A stretch of 64,000 nt of DNA from JADJSS01 sp964490845 (GCA_964490845.1 CAZBED010000001.1:682001-746000), one strand, 5' to 3'. Shown: positions 45,033 to 52,821, numbered from the stretch's first letter. Notes: generated by a model from the sequence alone, not told the origin. A program made the numbers and translations.

Positions 45033-45639
45033 GAAAGGTTGCAATTGATTTTTCTTTATCATCCGACAGGTTGATGGCAGATGAGACAGCAATACCATAT
45101 ATTCCTGTATGGAGCAGCGGCGTCACATCTTCAACCTGAATACCGCCGATGGCAATGATGGGAATGGTAAGTTCAAGAGGCAGCGATTTCAAAATAGATG
45201 CATAACCTTCTATTCCTAAAACGGGTGACAGATTCTTTTTTGTATTGGTAAACTTATACGGGCCTATCCCGATATAGTCTGCACCCTGCTGAACCAGCCG
45301 CAACACATCCTCCCGTGAATTGGCTGTACCGCCAATAACCTTATTATAACCTAGCATCAGTCTGGCTTCCGAAACAGACATATCGGTTTTTCCTAAGTGT
45401 ACACCACTGGCATCAATGGCTTTTGCAATTTCGGCATTATCATTCAAGATTAAAGTTGTCCCGAAACGGTCACAAATCTGTTTAACCTCACGGGCTATTT
45501 GCAGCCATTCGTCAACCGGTTTGTTCTTTACACGAAGCTGCACCCATCGTAGGCCGTTTTTACAGGCAATTTCCGTTAATTCCTGATGAGAGATATCCGG
45601 TAAGTCCTGAGTGAGGTATTGAAATTTTGAAATATGCAT
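44992..45639 (-). CDS. thiE: Thiamine phosphate synthase
   Basis: Joins HMP diphosphate and thiazole phosphate to make thiamine phosphate. The 215-aa TIM-barrel protein shows LRWVQLRVKNKP, LILNDNAEIAKAIDASGVHLGKTD, IGGTANSREDV, ADYIGIGPYKFTNTKK and IAIGGIQVEDV, all classic ThiE segments. It is the last gene of the riboswitch-led operon, 83 bases after thiD with a palindromic repeat in the gap. Its 3' end overlaps the convergent membrane protein gene by 41 bases. Confidence 0.95.
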   Translation of the reverse strand: MHISKFQYLTQDLPDISHQELTEIACKNGLRWVQLRVKNKPVDEWLQIAREVKQICDRFGTTLILNDNAEIAKAIDASGVHLGKTDMSVSEARLMLGYNKVIGGTANSREDVLRLVQQGADYIGIGPYKFTNTKKNLSPVLGIEGYASILKSLPLELTIPIIAIGGIQVEDVTPLLHTGIYGIAVSSAINLSDDKEKSIATFLNLVSPADRFRSH

Positions 45640-45652
45640 TTTTAATTTTTAC

Positions 45653-45722
45653 GTCATTGCAACGGAGAAGAAATTTCAATTCTTATAGCCTAATGGCTTA
45701 CCCTTTCCTCCTGCAATGTCAT
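45653..45722. repeat. REP-like palindrome between thiD and thiE
   Basis: The left arm begins GTCATTGCAACGGAG and the right arm ends CTCCTGCAATGTC. The outer arms pair through CATTGCA/TGCAATG. It reaches the stop codon of thiD. It belongs to the same loose family as 36428-36506 and 50509-50586. Confidence 0.7.
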
Positions 45723-46475
45723 TCATGATGAATGACAACCTAAATTTGAAGGATTACTCTCAATAAACTGATAGGTATAGTTCTTTGCCATCACACAGGA
45801 AGGATGCATTCCCTTACCCAAAGCCAGATATGCAGTAATTGCTGAAGACAGCACACAGCCTGTACCATGCTTATTCCGGTCAGAAATCCCCGCGGGATGC
45901 AGGATATCCAGACGTTTTCCTATCCAGAGCATATCGGTCGCAGGTGTTTCAATATTATGTCCGCCTTTAAGATAGACATCGCAACAGGCAGCGATATTCT
46001 GCGCACCTTTCACTTCGTCTTTTTCGCCGGATAATGCCTGGATTTCCTTCCAGTTTGGAGTAATCAGTGTTACCCTCTCAAAGATGTACTGCAATCTTTT
46101 TCGGGAAAATTTCTTATGAAAATCAAATCCGGCACTGGCACGCAAAATCGGATCCCAGACAATCACGATATCCGGATTATACGCCATGAGCAATTCGATG
46201 ATTTCATTCAACACTATAAAATTCTCCATTAAACCAATCTTGACATATTTAATTCTGTAACTTTCCAAAAGCGGATACAATTGCTTTTTAATCTTCTTTA
46301 TGGACAACCAATGAACGCCCTCAAAGGTATGATCATTCTGATAAGTGATGCAGGTGGTGACGGCAAAACCATATACTCCGATTTGCTCAAATGTTTTGAC
46401 ATCAGCTAATACGCCTGCACCTCCGCTTGGGTCGTAGCCTGCAATACTTAATGCATATGGTCTTAGTTTATTCAT
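45723..46475 (-). CDS. thiD: Hydroxymethylpyrimidine/phosphomethylpyrimidine kinase
   Basis: Phosphorylates HMP and HMP phosphate to HMP diphosphate for thiamine synthesis. The 250-aa ribokinase-fold protein has SIAGYDPSGGAGVLADVKTF at the start, IVWDPILRASAG near residue 125 and the anion hole and catalytic Asp/Cys region in HGTGCVLSSAITAYLALG near 205. Its ATG overlaps the stop of the preceding gene by 4 bases. The last residues (CHSS) are encoded next to a palindromic repeat. Confidence 0.96.
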   Translation of the reverse strand: MNKLRPYALSIAGYDPSGGAGVLADVKTFEQIGVYGFAVTTCITYQNDHTFEGVHWLSIKKIKKQLYPLLESYRIKYVKIGLMENFIVLNEIIELLMAYNPDIVIVWDPILRASAGFDFHKKFSRKRLQYIFERVTLITPNWKEIQALSGEKDEVKGAQNIAACCDVYLKGGHNIETPATDMLWIGKRLDILHPAGISDRNKHGTGCVLSSAITAYLALGKGMHPSCVMAKNYTYQFIESNPSNLGCHSS

Positions 46476-47110
46476 TCCTTTTTGTCATTCTGGATAAAGT
46501 GAAGAATCTTGTTAAAATTACTCAAAGCATTGTCCGGCTCTTTCCAAAGCGCACCTAACAATCCGATACCATCAAAATTAAGATTTTTTACCATTCCTGT
46601 ATTGGATAAATCAATGCCGCCAACTGCGAAGTATGCTGTTAATGCGAGCGAAGCGTGGCAATCTTTTAAAAGCAATTGTAAACGCTCATAATCCCAGCCA
46701 TGCCGGTGATTCTCCTTGGAAATGCTTATGAATAAAGGAGATACAATAACATGCCTGAACTTTCCCGCATAGTCTTTCAGTTCTTCCGTTGAATGCGCAG
46801 AAACGGAACTTATCTTATCGTTTTCATGCAGCCAATCCAATACTTTATCATTATACGAGGCATTTCGCTGTATGATATCTCTTGTAAAATGGTACCCTCC
46901 TAAATTAAATTCTTTCGTGATAATGAGTGAAGTGGAGATGCATTGTTTCCAGTATCGTTCCGGAATCGTTTCTACATAGTCCACCAGTGAAAAATCATCC
47001 AGTTCCGGTTTTCGGATGTACAGATAATCCGCACCGGCATCCAGCAATTGCGAAATCCTATCGATTTCATTTTCGACTGCCTGCTCAGGAGTATAGAGGA
47101 TGGTTTTCAT
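46472..47110 (-). CDS. Thiamine phosphate synthase/TenI-like protein (thiE paralogue)
   Basis: A 212-aa TIM-barrel protein of the ThiE/TenI group. It has ADYLYIRKPELDD near residue 30, GGYHFTRDI near 75, SSVSAHSTEELKDY, VSPLFISISKENH and FAVGGIDLSN near 170. It lacks some ThiE diphosphate-binding residues (for example the usual GPxxxTxTK is SPLFISISK), so it may be a TenI-like or altered enzyme. Two stretches look repeat-derived: DCHASLALT near residue 155 and the C terminus ILHFIQNDKKE. It starts directly after the dinB-like stop and overlaps thiD by 4 bases. Confidence 0.82.
   Translation of the reverse strand: MKTILYTPEQAVENEIDRISQLLDAGADYLYIRKPELDDFSLVDYVETIPERYWKQCISTSLIITKEFNLGGYHFTRDIIQRNASYNDKVLDWLHENDKISSVSAHSTEELKDYAGKFRHVIVSPLFISISKENHRHGWDYERLQLLLKDCHASLALTAYFAVGGIDLSNTGMVKNLNFDGIGLLGALWKEPDNALSNFNKILHFIQNDKKE
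46484..46511. repeat. Half REP-like element at the 3' end of the thiE paralogue
   Basis: GTCATTCTGGATAAAGTGAA followed by GAATCTTG is a half copy of the GTCATTCCGA element. On the minus strand it is the last coding segment and gives the protein the tail ILHFIQND. Confidence 0.7.
46641..46667. repeat. Half REP-like element inside the thiE paralogue
   Basis: AATGCGAGCGAAGCGTGGCA followed by ATCTTTT is the TTGCGAGCGAAGCGTGGCAATCT type of element. It encodes DCHASLAL within the barrel, just before the FAVGGID strand. Confidence 0.65.
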
Positions 47111-47617
47111 TTATTCTTCCTGCTTCATGCCGTATTGTTCCCATTCTTCTGCGGATGGGCCATAAACTCCAGGTACAATCAAACCGGTCAGTCGCATCAA
47201 AACAGTCAGCTGTCCGCGGTGATGGATTTCATGTTTCAACAGGATAGACAAAGTTAACGCATTCGACCAATCTTGTCCGTACATGTTATTCGTTTGTTGC
47301 AGGGAAGCATCCGTCCATTTTGTTTCTATTTCTGCCAGCAACTGATTGACAGCACTTTGATATGCCGTAACAATCTGTTCGGCGGTAACAGACATATCTT
47401 CTGACGGATTTTTTATCTCACAGGTAATATCTAATCCTGTTTTGCTCATCATTTCCGCCACCGTGTGCGCGATATGATAGGCAAGCCTTCCGATGGAACG
47501 CACCTTGCCGTCAACGGTTTTATACAAACTTTCTGTCGTTAAAACATTCAGCAGTTTCAACGTGGACTGACTTTCCATCTTGTACTCGTCGGTAAATTCT
47601 TTGAGTGTATGATACAT
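47111..47617 (-). CDS. DinB family protein
   Basis: A 168-aa four-helix-bundle protein of the DinB/YfiT group, which are putative metal-dependent enzymes, some of them thiol transferases. The metal-binding histidines are the His in LAYHIAHTV near residue 50 and the two in HEIHHRGQLTVLMR near 130. It sits inside the thiamine operon between thiC and the thiE paralogue, abutting the latter. No link to thiamine is known to me, so this may be chance or a new role. Confidence 0.88.
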   Translation of the reverse strand: MYHTLKEFTDEYKMESQSTLKLLNVLTTESLYKTVDGKVRSIGRLAYHIAHTVAEMMSKTGLDITCEIKNPSEDMSVTAEQIVTAYQSAVNQLLAEIETKWTDASLQQTNNMYGQDWSNALTLSILLKHEIHHRGQLTVLMRLTGLIVPGVYGPSAEEWEQYGMKQEE

Positions 47618-47621
47618 GGTA

Positions 47622-47663
47622 TTTTGAATTATGATTTGAGAATTGAGATTTTAGAATTTGGAA
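47622..47663. repeat. Six heptamer-type units between thiC and the dinB-like gene
   Basis: Units read TTTTGAA, TTATGAT, TTGAGAA, TTGAGAT, TTTAGAA, TTTGGAA. The tract fills the 50-base gap between the two genes. It has the same period and base pattern as the tract inside pyrD. Confidence 0.75.
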
Positions 47664-47667
47664 TTTA

Positions 47668-49527
47668 TTACAAATAAATCTCACTCCCTTTTTCTACAAA
47701 CTCCTTTGCTTTCTCCTGCATGCCCTTTTCCGCTTCTTCTTTGGCAGCATAATCTCTCACCTCCTGCGTAATTTTCATACTGCAGAAATGCGGGCCGCAC
47801 ATGGAACAGAAGTGCGCAATTTTCGCGCCATCGGCCGGCAAGGTTTCATCGTGGAATTCCAGTGCTTTCTCCGGATCCAAGCTCAAATTAAACTGGTCCT
47901 GCCAGCGAAATTCAAAACGGGCTTTACTCAGCGCATTGTCTCTGTATTGCGCACCGGGATGTCCTTTCGCCAAATCTGCCGCATGCGCTGCTAATTTATA
48001 GGTAATCACACCCACTCTCACATCTTCTTTATTTGGCAAGCCCAGGTGTTCTTTCGGCGTGACATAACATAACATTGCCGTACCAAACCAGCCTATCATC
48101 GCCGCTCCAATGGCAGACGTGATATGGTCGTAGCCGGGTGCAATATCGGTAGTCAGCGGCCCTAAGGTATAGAATGGCGCTTCGTGGCATTCCTTCAGTT
48201 GCTTGTCCATATTTTCTTTAATCAGGTGCATCGGCACATGCCCCGGGCCTTCTATCATCACCTGTACATCGTGCTTCCAGGCAATTTTTGTCAGCTCACC
48301 TAGGGTTTCCAACTCTGCGAATTGTGCCGCATCATTCGCATCCGCAATAGAACCCGGACGCAGGCCATCGCCCAATGAAAATGCCACATCGTAGCGTTTC
48401 ATGATTTCGCAAATCTCTTCGAAGTGTGTATATAAAAAACTTTCCTTGTGATGCGCCAGACACCATTTCGCCATAATACTGCCGCCGCGCGAGACGATGC
48501 CTGTCACGCGTTTTGCCGTTAGCGGAATATAACGCAGCAAGACACCCGCATGTATCGTAAAATAATCCACGCCTTGTTCGGCTTGTTCAATCAGGGTATC
48601 TCTGAAAATTTCCCAGGTCAGGTCTTCCGCCTTGCCGTTTACTTTTTCCAGTGCCTGATATATAGGCACGGTTCCAATCGGCACCGGCGAATTGCGGATA
48701 ATCCACTCGCGGGTTTCGTGTATGTTTTTTCCGGTCGATAAATCCATAATCGTATCGGCACCCCATCGGCACGCCCACACGGCTTTCTCCACTTCCTCTT
48801 CTATGCTGGATGTCACGGCAGAGTTACCGATGTTCGCATTTATTTTCACCAAAAAATTTCTGCCGATAATCATCGGTTCTGTTTCGGGATGATTAATATT
48901 ACAAGGAATAATAGCTCTGCCTTCGGCGACTTCTTTGCGTACAAATTCAGGTGTGATAAAAGATTTTGGTGTGTTCGCTCCAAAACTCTCCCCTCTGTGT
49001 TGTTGGCATAATATTTCTGCCTGCCCGTTCAACGATGTATTGTATTCTTCGATGCGTTGATTTTCCCGGATGGCGATGTATTCCATTTCCGGGGTAATAA
49101 TGCCCATTCTCGCATAATGCAGCTGCGTCACATTTCTGCCTTCCTTAGCACGCAACGGCATTTTTATATGTTCAAATCGCATCGCATCCAGACTCTCATC
49201 CGCCATTCGCTGTGTACCGTATTCAGATGAAAACTCAAACAGGCGTTCGATATCACCTCGTTCCAGTATCCATTTCTCCCGCAAACGGGGAAGTCCTTTT
49301 TTTACATCTATTTCTATAGTGGCATCAGTGTACGGACCGCTGGTATCATACACGGTTACCGGCGGATTTTTATGCAATGTTTTTCCATTCAGTTTGGTAT
49401 CTGACAAATAAATTTCGCGCATAGCTACTTCTATATCATTCAGCTTTCCTTTAACATATACCTTTCTGGAATTAGGGAAAGGGGTAGTGGAAATCACTTG
49501 CTGTGTTGGTATCTTATCTTGTTTCAT
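47668..49527 (-). CDS. thiC: Phosphomethylpyrimidine synthase (HMP-P synthase)
   Basis: A radical SAM enzyme that turns AIR into HMP phosphate. The 619-aa protein has the N-terminal extension common in long ThiC forms, NANIGNSAVTSSIEEEVEKA, WGADTIMDLSTGKNI, GPGHVPMHLI, GPLTTDIAPGYDHITSAIG, and the C-terminal cluster motif C-xx-C-xxxx-C in FCSMCGPHFCSM. It is the second gene after the TPP riboswitch, 33 bases after thiS. Confidence 0.98.
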   Translation of the reverse strand: MKQDKIPTQQVISTTPFPNSRKVYVKGKLNDIEVAMREIYLSDTKLNGKTLHKNPPVTVYDTSGPYTDATIEIDVKKGLPRLREKWILERGDIERLFEFSSEYGTQRMADESLDAMRFEHIKMPLRAKEGRNVTQLHYARMGIITPEMEYIAIRENQRIEEYNTSLNGQAEILCQQHRGESFGANTPKSFITPEFVRKEVAEGRAIIPCNINHPETEPMIIGRNFLVKINANIGNSAVTSSIEEEVEKAVWACRWGADTIMDLSTGKNIHETREWIIRNSPVPIGTVPIYQALEKVNGKAEDLTWEIFRDTLIEQAEQGVDYFTIHAGVLLRYIPLTAKRVTGIVSRGGSIMAKWCLAHHKESFLYTHFEEICEIMKRYDVAFSLGDGLRPGSIADANDAAQFAELETLGELTKIAWKHDVQVMIEGPGHVPMHLIKENMDKQLKECHEAPFYTLGPLTTDIAPGYDHITSAIGAAMIGWFGTAMLCYVTPKEHLGLPNKEDVRVGVITYKLAAHAADLAKGHPGAQYRDNALSKARFEFRWQDQFNLSLDPEKALEFHDETLPADGAKIAHFCSMCGPHFCSMKITQEVRDYAAKEEAEKGMQEKAKEFVEKGSEIYL

Positions 49528-49560
49528 TTTTTATAGTATTGAGTAGTGAGTAATGAGATT

Positions 49561-49764
49561 CTATCCGCCGGCCACCGCACCGATGAGGATGATTTTATCT
49601 TCATTGTTTAAAATGGTGTTTTGCCATTCGTTGTGAGAAATGATTTGTTCGTTGACGGCAACTGCAATGCCATTTTTTCCCTCTAAGCCTAATTTTTCTA
49701 ACACATCCTTTAGCGTAGAGGGTGCTCCGAATTGATAGGTTTGATTATTGACTGTTATTTCCAT
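49561..49764 (-). CDS. thiS: Sulfur carrier protein ThiS
   Basis: A 67-aa ubiquitin-fold protein that carries sulfur as a C-terminal thiocarboxylate to ThiG. It starts MEITVNNQTYQF, has the middle NGIAVAVNEQII and ends in the required Gly-Gly (GAVAGG). An in-frame start at 49791 would add nine residues, but the ThiS fold begins at 49764. First gene of the riboswitch operon. The activating enzyme ThiF is not in the window. Confidence 0.95.
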   Translation of the reverse strand: MEITVNNQTYQFGAPSTLKDVLEKLGLEGKNGIAVAVNEQIISHNEWQNTILNNEDKIILIGAVAGG

Positions 49765-49839
49765 AAAACTATATTCCAGATGAATCAACATCTATTAATT
49801 CTATCATAAACCTTACTATGGGAGAATATTGAGAAATGC

Positions 49840-49925
49840 ACTCCTTCCCTCCGACAGCATGAACTGTATCAGGTTCAAAGGGTATTTCTCAGTTCCGGAT
49901 AACGGAACACCCCCAGAGTTGGAGT
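49840..49925 (-). promoter_or_regulatory. TPP riboswitch (THI element)
   Basis: Read on the minus strand, the conserved core is present: CTGAGAAATACCC, TTTGAACCTGAT, and GGAGGGAAGG. P1 is formed by ACTCC (49925-49921) and GGAGT (49844-49840). The internal hairpin is GTTCCG-TTAT-CCGGAAC. Two bases after the aptamer, ATTTCTCA (49837-49830) is complementary to TGAGAAAT of the core (49891-49884). No terminator is seen before thiS, which favours control of translation or of alternative pairing. Confidence 0.95.
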
Positions 49926-49993
49926 AAAGTTAAAGATTTAGACAGCAAAAGTCAAACTAAATACGAAACGATTTTTAATCGTATTTTTGCCGC

Positions 49994-50506
49994 ATGAACC
50001 TGAAAATCAGAATTGCATTTATCTCTGATATTCCAAAAATCATTGAGGTAGCGGATGCAGTCTGGAAGCAAACCTACCTGGCCTTCCTGTCGGAAGAACA
50101 AGTGGAATACATGTATGATAGGATGTATGCTCCGGAAGCCATCAAAGAACAGATGCTCAATGGCACCACTTACCTGATGTGTCTGGAGGATGACAAAATA
50201 GTGGGTTTTGTCGCCTATCAGATAAAAGAGGATGTTTATGGTTTGCTGAAAAATGATGTGGTCTACTTTCACAGATTGTACGTTAAACAGGAAGCGCAGG
50301 GCAAAGGTGCCGGTAAGGCATTACTGGATGAAGTTGTAAAAATCGGTCAGAAAAATCACTGTGCCTGTATCCAGCTGAATGTACACAGGAAGAATACGGC
50401 TATGTATTTCTACAAAAAAACAGGGTTCGAATTGTACGAAAAAACGGACATTGCTTATGGTCCGTTCTGGCTGAATGATTATATTTTAAGAAAGCCGTTA
50501 CTCTGA
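49994..50506 (+). CDS. GNAT family N-acetyltransferase
   Basis: A 170-aa acetyl-CoA-dependent transferase. The acetyl-CoA site is LYVKQEAQGKGAGKALLDEV near residues 94-115 (Q/R-x-x-G-x-G/A), followed by IQLNVHRKNTAMYFYKKTGF, a typical GNAT C-terminal part. The substrate is unknown. A full -7 consensus TATTTTTG lies at 49982-49989, so the transcript may start at or very near the ATG. It is divergent from the thiamine operon. Confidence 0.92.
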   Translation: MNLKIRIAFISDIPKIIEVADAVWKQTYLAFLSEEQVEYMYDRMYAPEAIKEQMLNGTTYLMCLEDDKIVGFVAYQIKEDVYGLLKNDVVYFHRLYVKQEAQGKGAGKALLDEVVKIGQKNHCACIQLNVHRKNTAMYFYKKTGFELYEKTDIAYGPFWLNDYILRKPLL

Positions 50507-50508
50507 CC

Positions 50509-50586
50509 TGTCAACCCGAACACCATGAGAGATCTTGTTAAACCCAAGAAGATTTCTCACTTCATTGCATTCCGTTCGAAATGACA
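50509..50586. repeat. Solitary REP-like palindrome after the GNAT gene
   Basis: Outer ends TGTCAACCCGAAC and GTTCGAAATGACA are inverted copies with three differences. Inside, GAGAGATCTT faces AAGATTTCTC. It starts right after the GNAT stop codon and is the most complete intergenic copy in the window. Confidence 0.8.
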
Positions 50587-50596
50587 TACTGCTTAA

Positions 50597-50962
50597 TCAA
50601 TACTTACTTACCACCCAAGCCCAGTAAATCAGTAGAAATTGCAGGATAATCCGAACATATAAAAACCACTCTTTGCCTTGTGCCATTTTCGGCGGTTGGA
50701 AGAGATGTGAAATATGTACAGCAAAGAAAGAAATCAGCATAGCAATAATCAGATACGCCGAAATCTGCCGGGTGGATGGAAACAACAAACCGATGGCCAG
50801 TATGATTTCCGCGATACCACTCAACTGGTTTAAGAGATTCGGAACCGGAAAAAATTTAGGTGTGATGCTCAGATAAAATCTAGGATTGATGAAGTGATTA
50901 ACACCTGCGCCTGCGTATAAAAAAGACATAGCATAGAGTGATAGTTGCTGTAGCGTGGTCAT
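50597..50962 (-). CDS. DoxX-like membrane protein
   Basis: A 121-aa protein with four membrane helices. The first segment has FLYAGAGVNHFINPRFYLSI and the second LNQLSGIAEIILAIGLLFPS, both typical of the DoxX/DoxX-like group. These proteins have been linked to quinone or thiosulfate redox reactions in some species, but here nothing points to a substrate. The gene is followed by a REP-like element and preceded by a copy of the GxxExxY-flanking repeat. Confidence 0.85.
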   Translation of the reverse strand: MTTLQQLSLYAMSFLYAGAGVNHFINPRFYLSITPKFFPVPNLLNQLSGIAEIILAIGLLFPSTRQISAYLIIAMLISFFAVHISHLFQPPKMAQGKEWFLYVRIILQFLLIYWAWVVSKY

Positions 50963-50978
50963 GTTTTATATTTTAAAA

Positions 50979-51008
50979 GTCACAAAGACACTGAGTGCCT
51001 AAGTGGTT
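50979..51008 (-). repeat. Solitary copy of the repeat that flanks the GxxExxY gene
   Basis: Read on the minus strand, AACCACTTAGGCACTCAGTG is followed by TCTTTGTGAC. Its start matches both arms around the GxxExxY gene (ACCACTgAAGGCAC). No GxxExxY gene or remnant is visible beside it. Confidence 0.65.
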
Positions 51009-51012
51009 AACA

Positions 51013-52821
51013 TTAATCAATCAATTTACTGTCAATACCGATAGTAAGACGTGTGGTGCTTTTCAGTCGGGTAAACAAAGCATCTGTCTTTGGCAATTCG
51101 TATTCGAAGAAATAATTGAAGCATAAAAACTTGCTTTCTTTAAAATCGGCATCCAGTGTTGAACTTTCATTGCAGGTATTAGCCATCTTAATCCACTGCC
51201 AGCCCAGCACCAGCGTACCAAATAGTTCCAGATACAACGTAGCATCACTCAGATACGCCTCTACGCCTTCTTTCTGTGCCACACCTATCAAGTGCATGCT
51301 TAGCTCCTGCAATTGTCCCAGTTTTTTTTCCAGTGTCTGCGCAGGTGCTTTTGTATTATCGTATTGTTTGGCTTTCGTGATATCACCCATCACTTCCTGC
51401 ATCAGATACATCACGGCTTTACCGTTTTTCATCATCACCTTTCTTCCTAATAAGTCTAATCCGTGTATGGCGGTTGTGCCTTCATGTATGGTATGTATTC
51501 TGGTTTCGCGGTAATATTGCTCCGCGATAAAATCCTTAGTAAATCCATACCCTCCGAAAATCTGTATCGCTGTGGATGTAGAGAAATTACTCATTTCCGC
51601 CGGGTAGGATTTTGCCACGGGTGTCAGCAACTCCAGCAGTAAATGATATTTTTCCTGCTCATCCCCTTCCGTGACACGTGCCAAGTCGGAAAAATAACTA
51701 CACTGTAATTCCAGGCATAATGCACCGTCAATAAATGTTTTTTGAAACAACAGCATACGCTTCACATCAGCGTGATTAATAATGGGTATTTGCGGTAACT
51801 CCGGATTTTTCTCCGCAATATTCCTGCCTTGCAAACGTTCATTAGCATATTTCAGGCTCGCATAATATGCTGCAGATGAAATAGAGGTGGCGTGCAATCC
51901 TACTGAAATCCTTGCTTCATTCATCATCTGGAACATATACGATAAGCCTTTATTTTCCTCGCCAACCAGCCAGCCTCTGCAATCATTATTTTCTCCAAAA
52001 CTTAAATGCGCAATGGGCGCGCCTTTATATCCCATTTTGTGGTACACGCCTATACTGGTAACGTCATTCCATTGCAAACTGCCGTCTTCCATAATTCGTT
52101 CTCTCGGAACTATAAACATCGAAATACCTTTCGTGCCGGCCGGTGCGCCTTTCACACGCGCCAGCAACAAGTGCACAATATTATCAACGGCATCACTGTC
52201 GCCGCAGGAAATGAATATTTTTTGACCGACAATCTTATAAGTGCCATCTTCCTGTTTCTCAGCAGTGGTTACCACATCACTCAGGGAGCTGCCTGCACCC
52301 GGTTCAGTCAGCGCCATGGTGCCTTGCCACTCGCCGGCAAACATTTTCGGCAGATAAACGTCGTGGTATTTTTTATCGGCAAATGTTTCGATAAGATGCG
52401 CCGCACCCATAGTCAATCCGACAAACACACAGCCGGAATAATTGGCAGCCCCCAAAATAAAACTGGCCGCTGTAGAAAAAACCGCCGGCATCTGCAAGCC
52501 GCCCACTTCTTTTGAAGCCAGTATACTGATCCAGCCATTTTCTCCGCTTTTCAGCATGATATCACGATGAACGGAATGGACGCGGATTTTGCCGTCAACC
52601 AGCTCCGGTTGTTTTCGGTCCATCTCTACTAAATGCGGAAACAGGTACTCTCTGGCAAACTGATCCGTCGCGTCTATGTACATCTGTATAGCCTCTTTAT
52701 CATGATCGGAGAAGTAGGGATACTGTGTAATACTGTCCGCTTTCAACACATCAAACAGGATAAAATTTAAGTGCTCGCGATTATAAAATTTATCGCCGAG
52801 AAAAACACTGTTGTTGGTCAT
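51013..52821 (-). CDS. Acyl-CoA dehydrogenase, long form (about 600 aa)
   Basis: An FAD-dependent acyl-CoA dehydrogenase of 602 aa, longer than the usual 380 aa because of a C-terminal extension of about 120 residues. FAD/substrate motifs are MALTEPGAGSSLSDV near residue 170, GQKIFISCGD near 200 and FGGYGFTKDFIAEQYYRE near 420. The likely catalytic Glu is in IHEGTTAIHGLDLL near 440. Length and motifs resemble the DmdC-like and FadE-like long group. A short inverted repeat, TTAGAAAAA/TTTTTCTAA, abuts the ATG (52821-52840). Confidence 0.92.
   Translation of the reverse strand: MTNNSVFLGDKFYNREHLNFILFDVLKADSITQYPYFSDHDKEAIQMYIDATDQFAREYLFPHLVEMDRKQPELVDGKIRVHSVHRDIMLKSGENGWISILASKEVGGLQMPAVFSTAASFILGAANYSGCVFVGLTMGAAHLIETFADKKYHDVYLPKMFAGEWQGTMALTEPGAGSSLSDVVTTAEKQEDGTYKIVGQKIFISCGDSDAVDNIVHLLLARVKGAPAGTKGISMFIVPRERIMEDGSLQWNDVTSIGVYHKMGYKGAPIAHLSFGENNDCRGWLVGEENKGLSYMFQMMNEARISVGLHATSISSAAYYASLKYANERLQGRNIAEKNPELPQIPIINHADVKRMLLFQKTFIDGALCLELQCSYFSDLARVTEGDEQEKYHLLLELLTPVAKSYPAEMSNFSTSTAIQIFGGYGFTKDFIAEQYYRETRIHTIHEGTTAIHGLDLLGRKVMMKNGKAVMYLMQEVMGDITKAKQYDNTKAPAQTLEKKLGQLQELSMHLIGVAQKEGVEAYLSDATLYLELFGTLVLGWQWIKMANTCNESSTLDADFKESKFLCFNYFFEYELPKTDALFTRLKSTTRLTIGIDSKLID

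Noticed and set aside
52006..52515. Plus-strand open frame of 169 aa opposite the long acyl-CoA dehydrogenase
   Set aside because: Same reason: the sense gene is convincing and the antisense product shows no family pattern.
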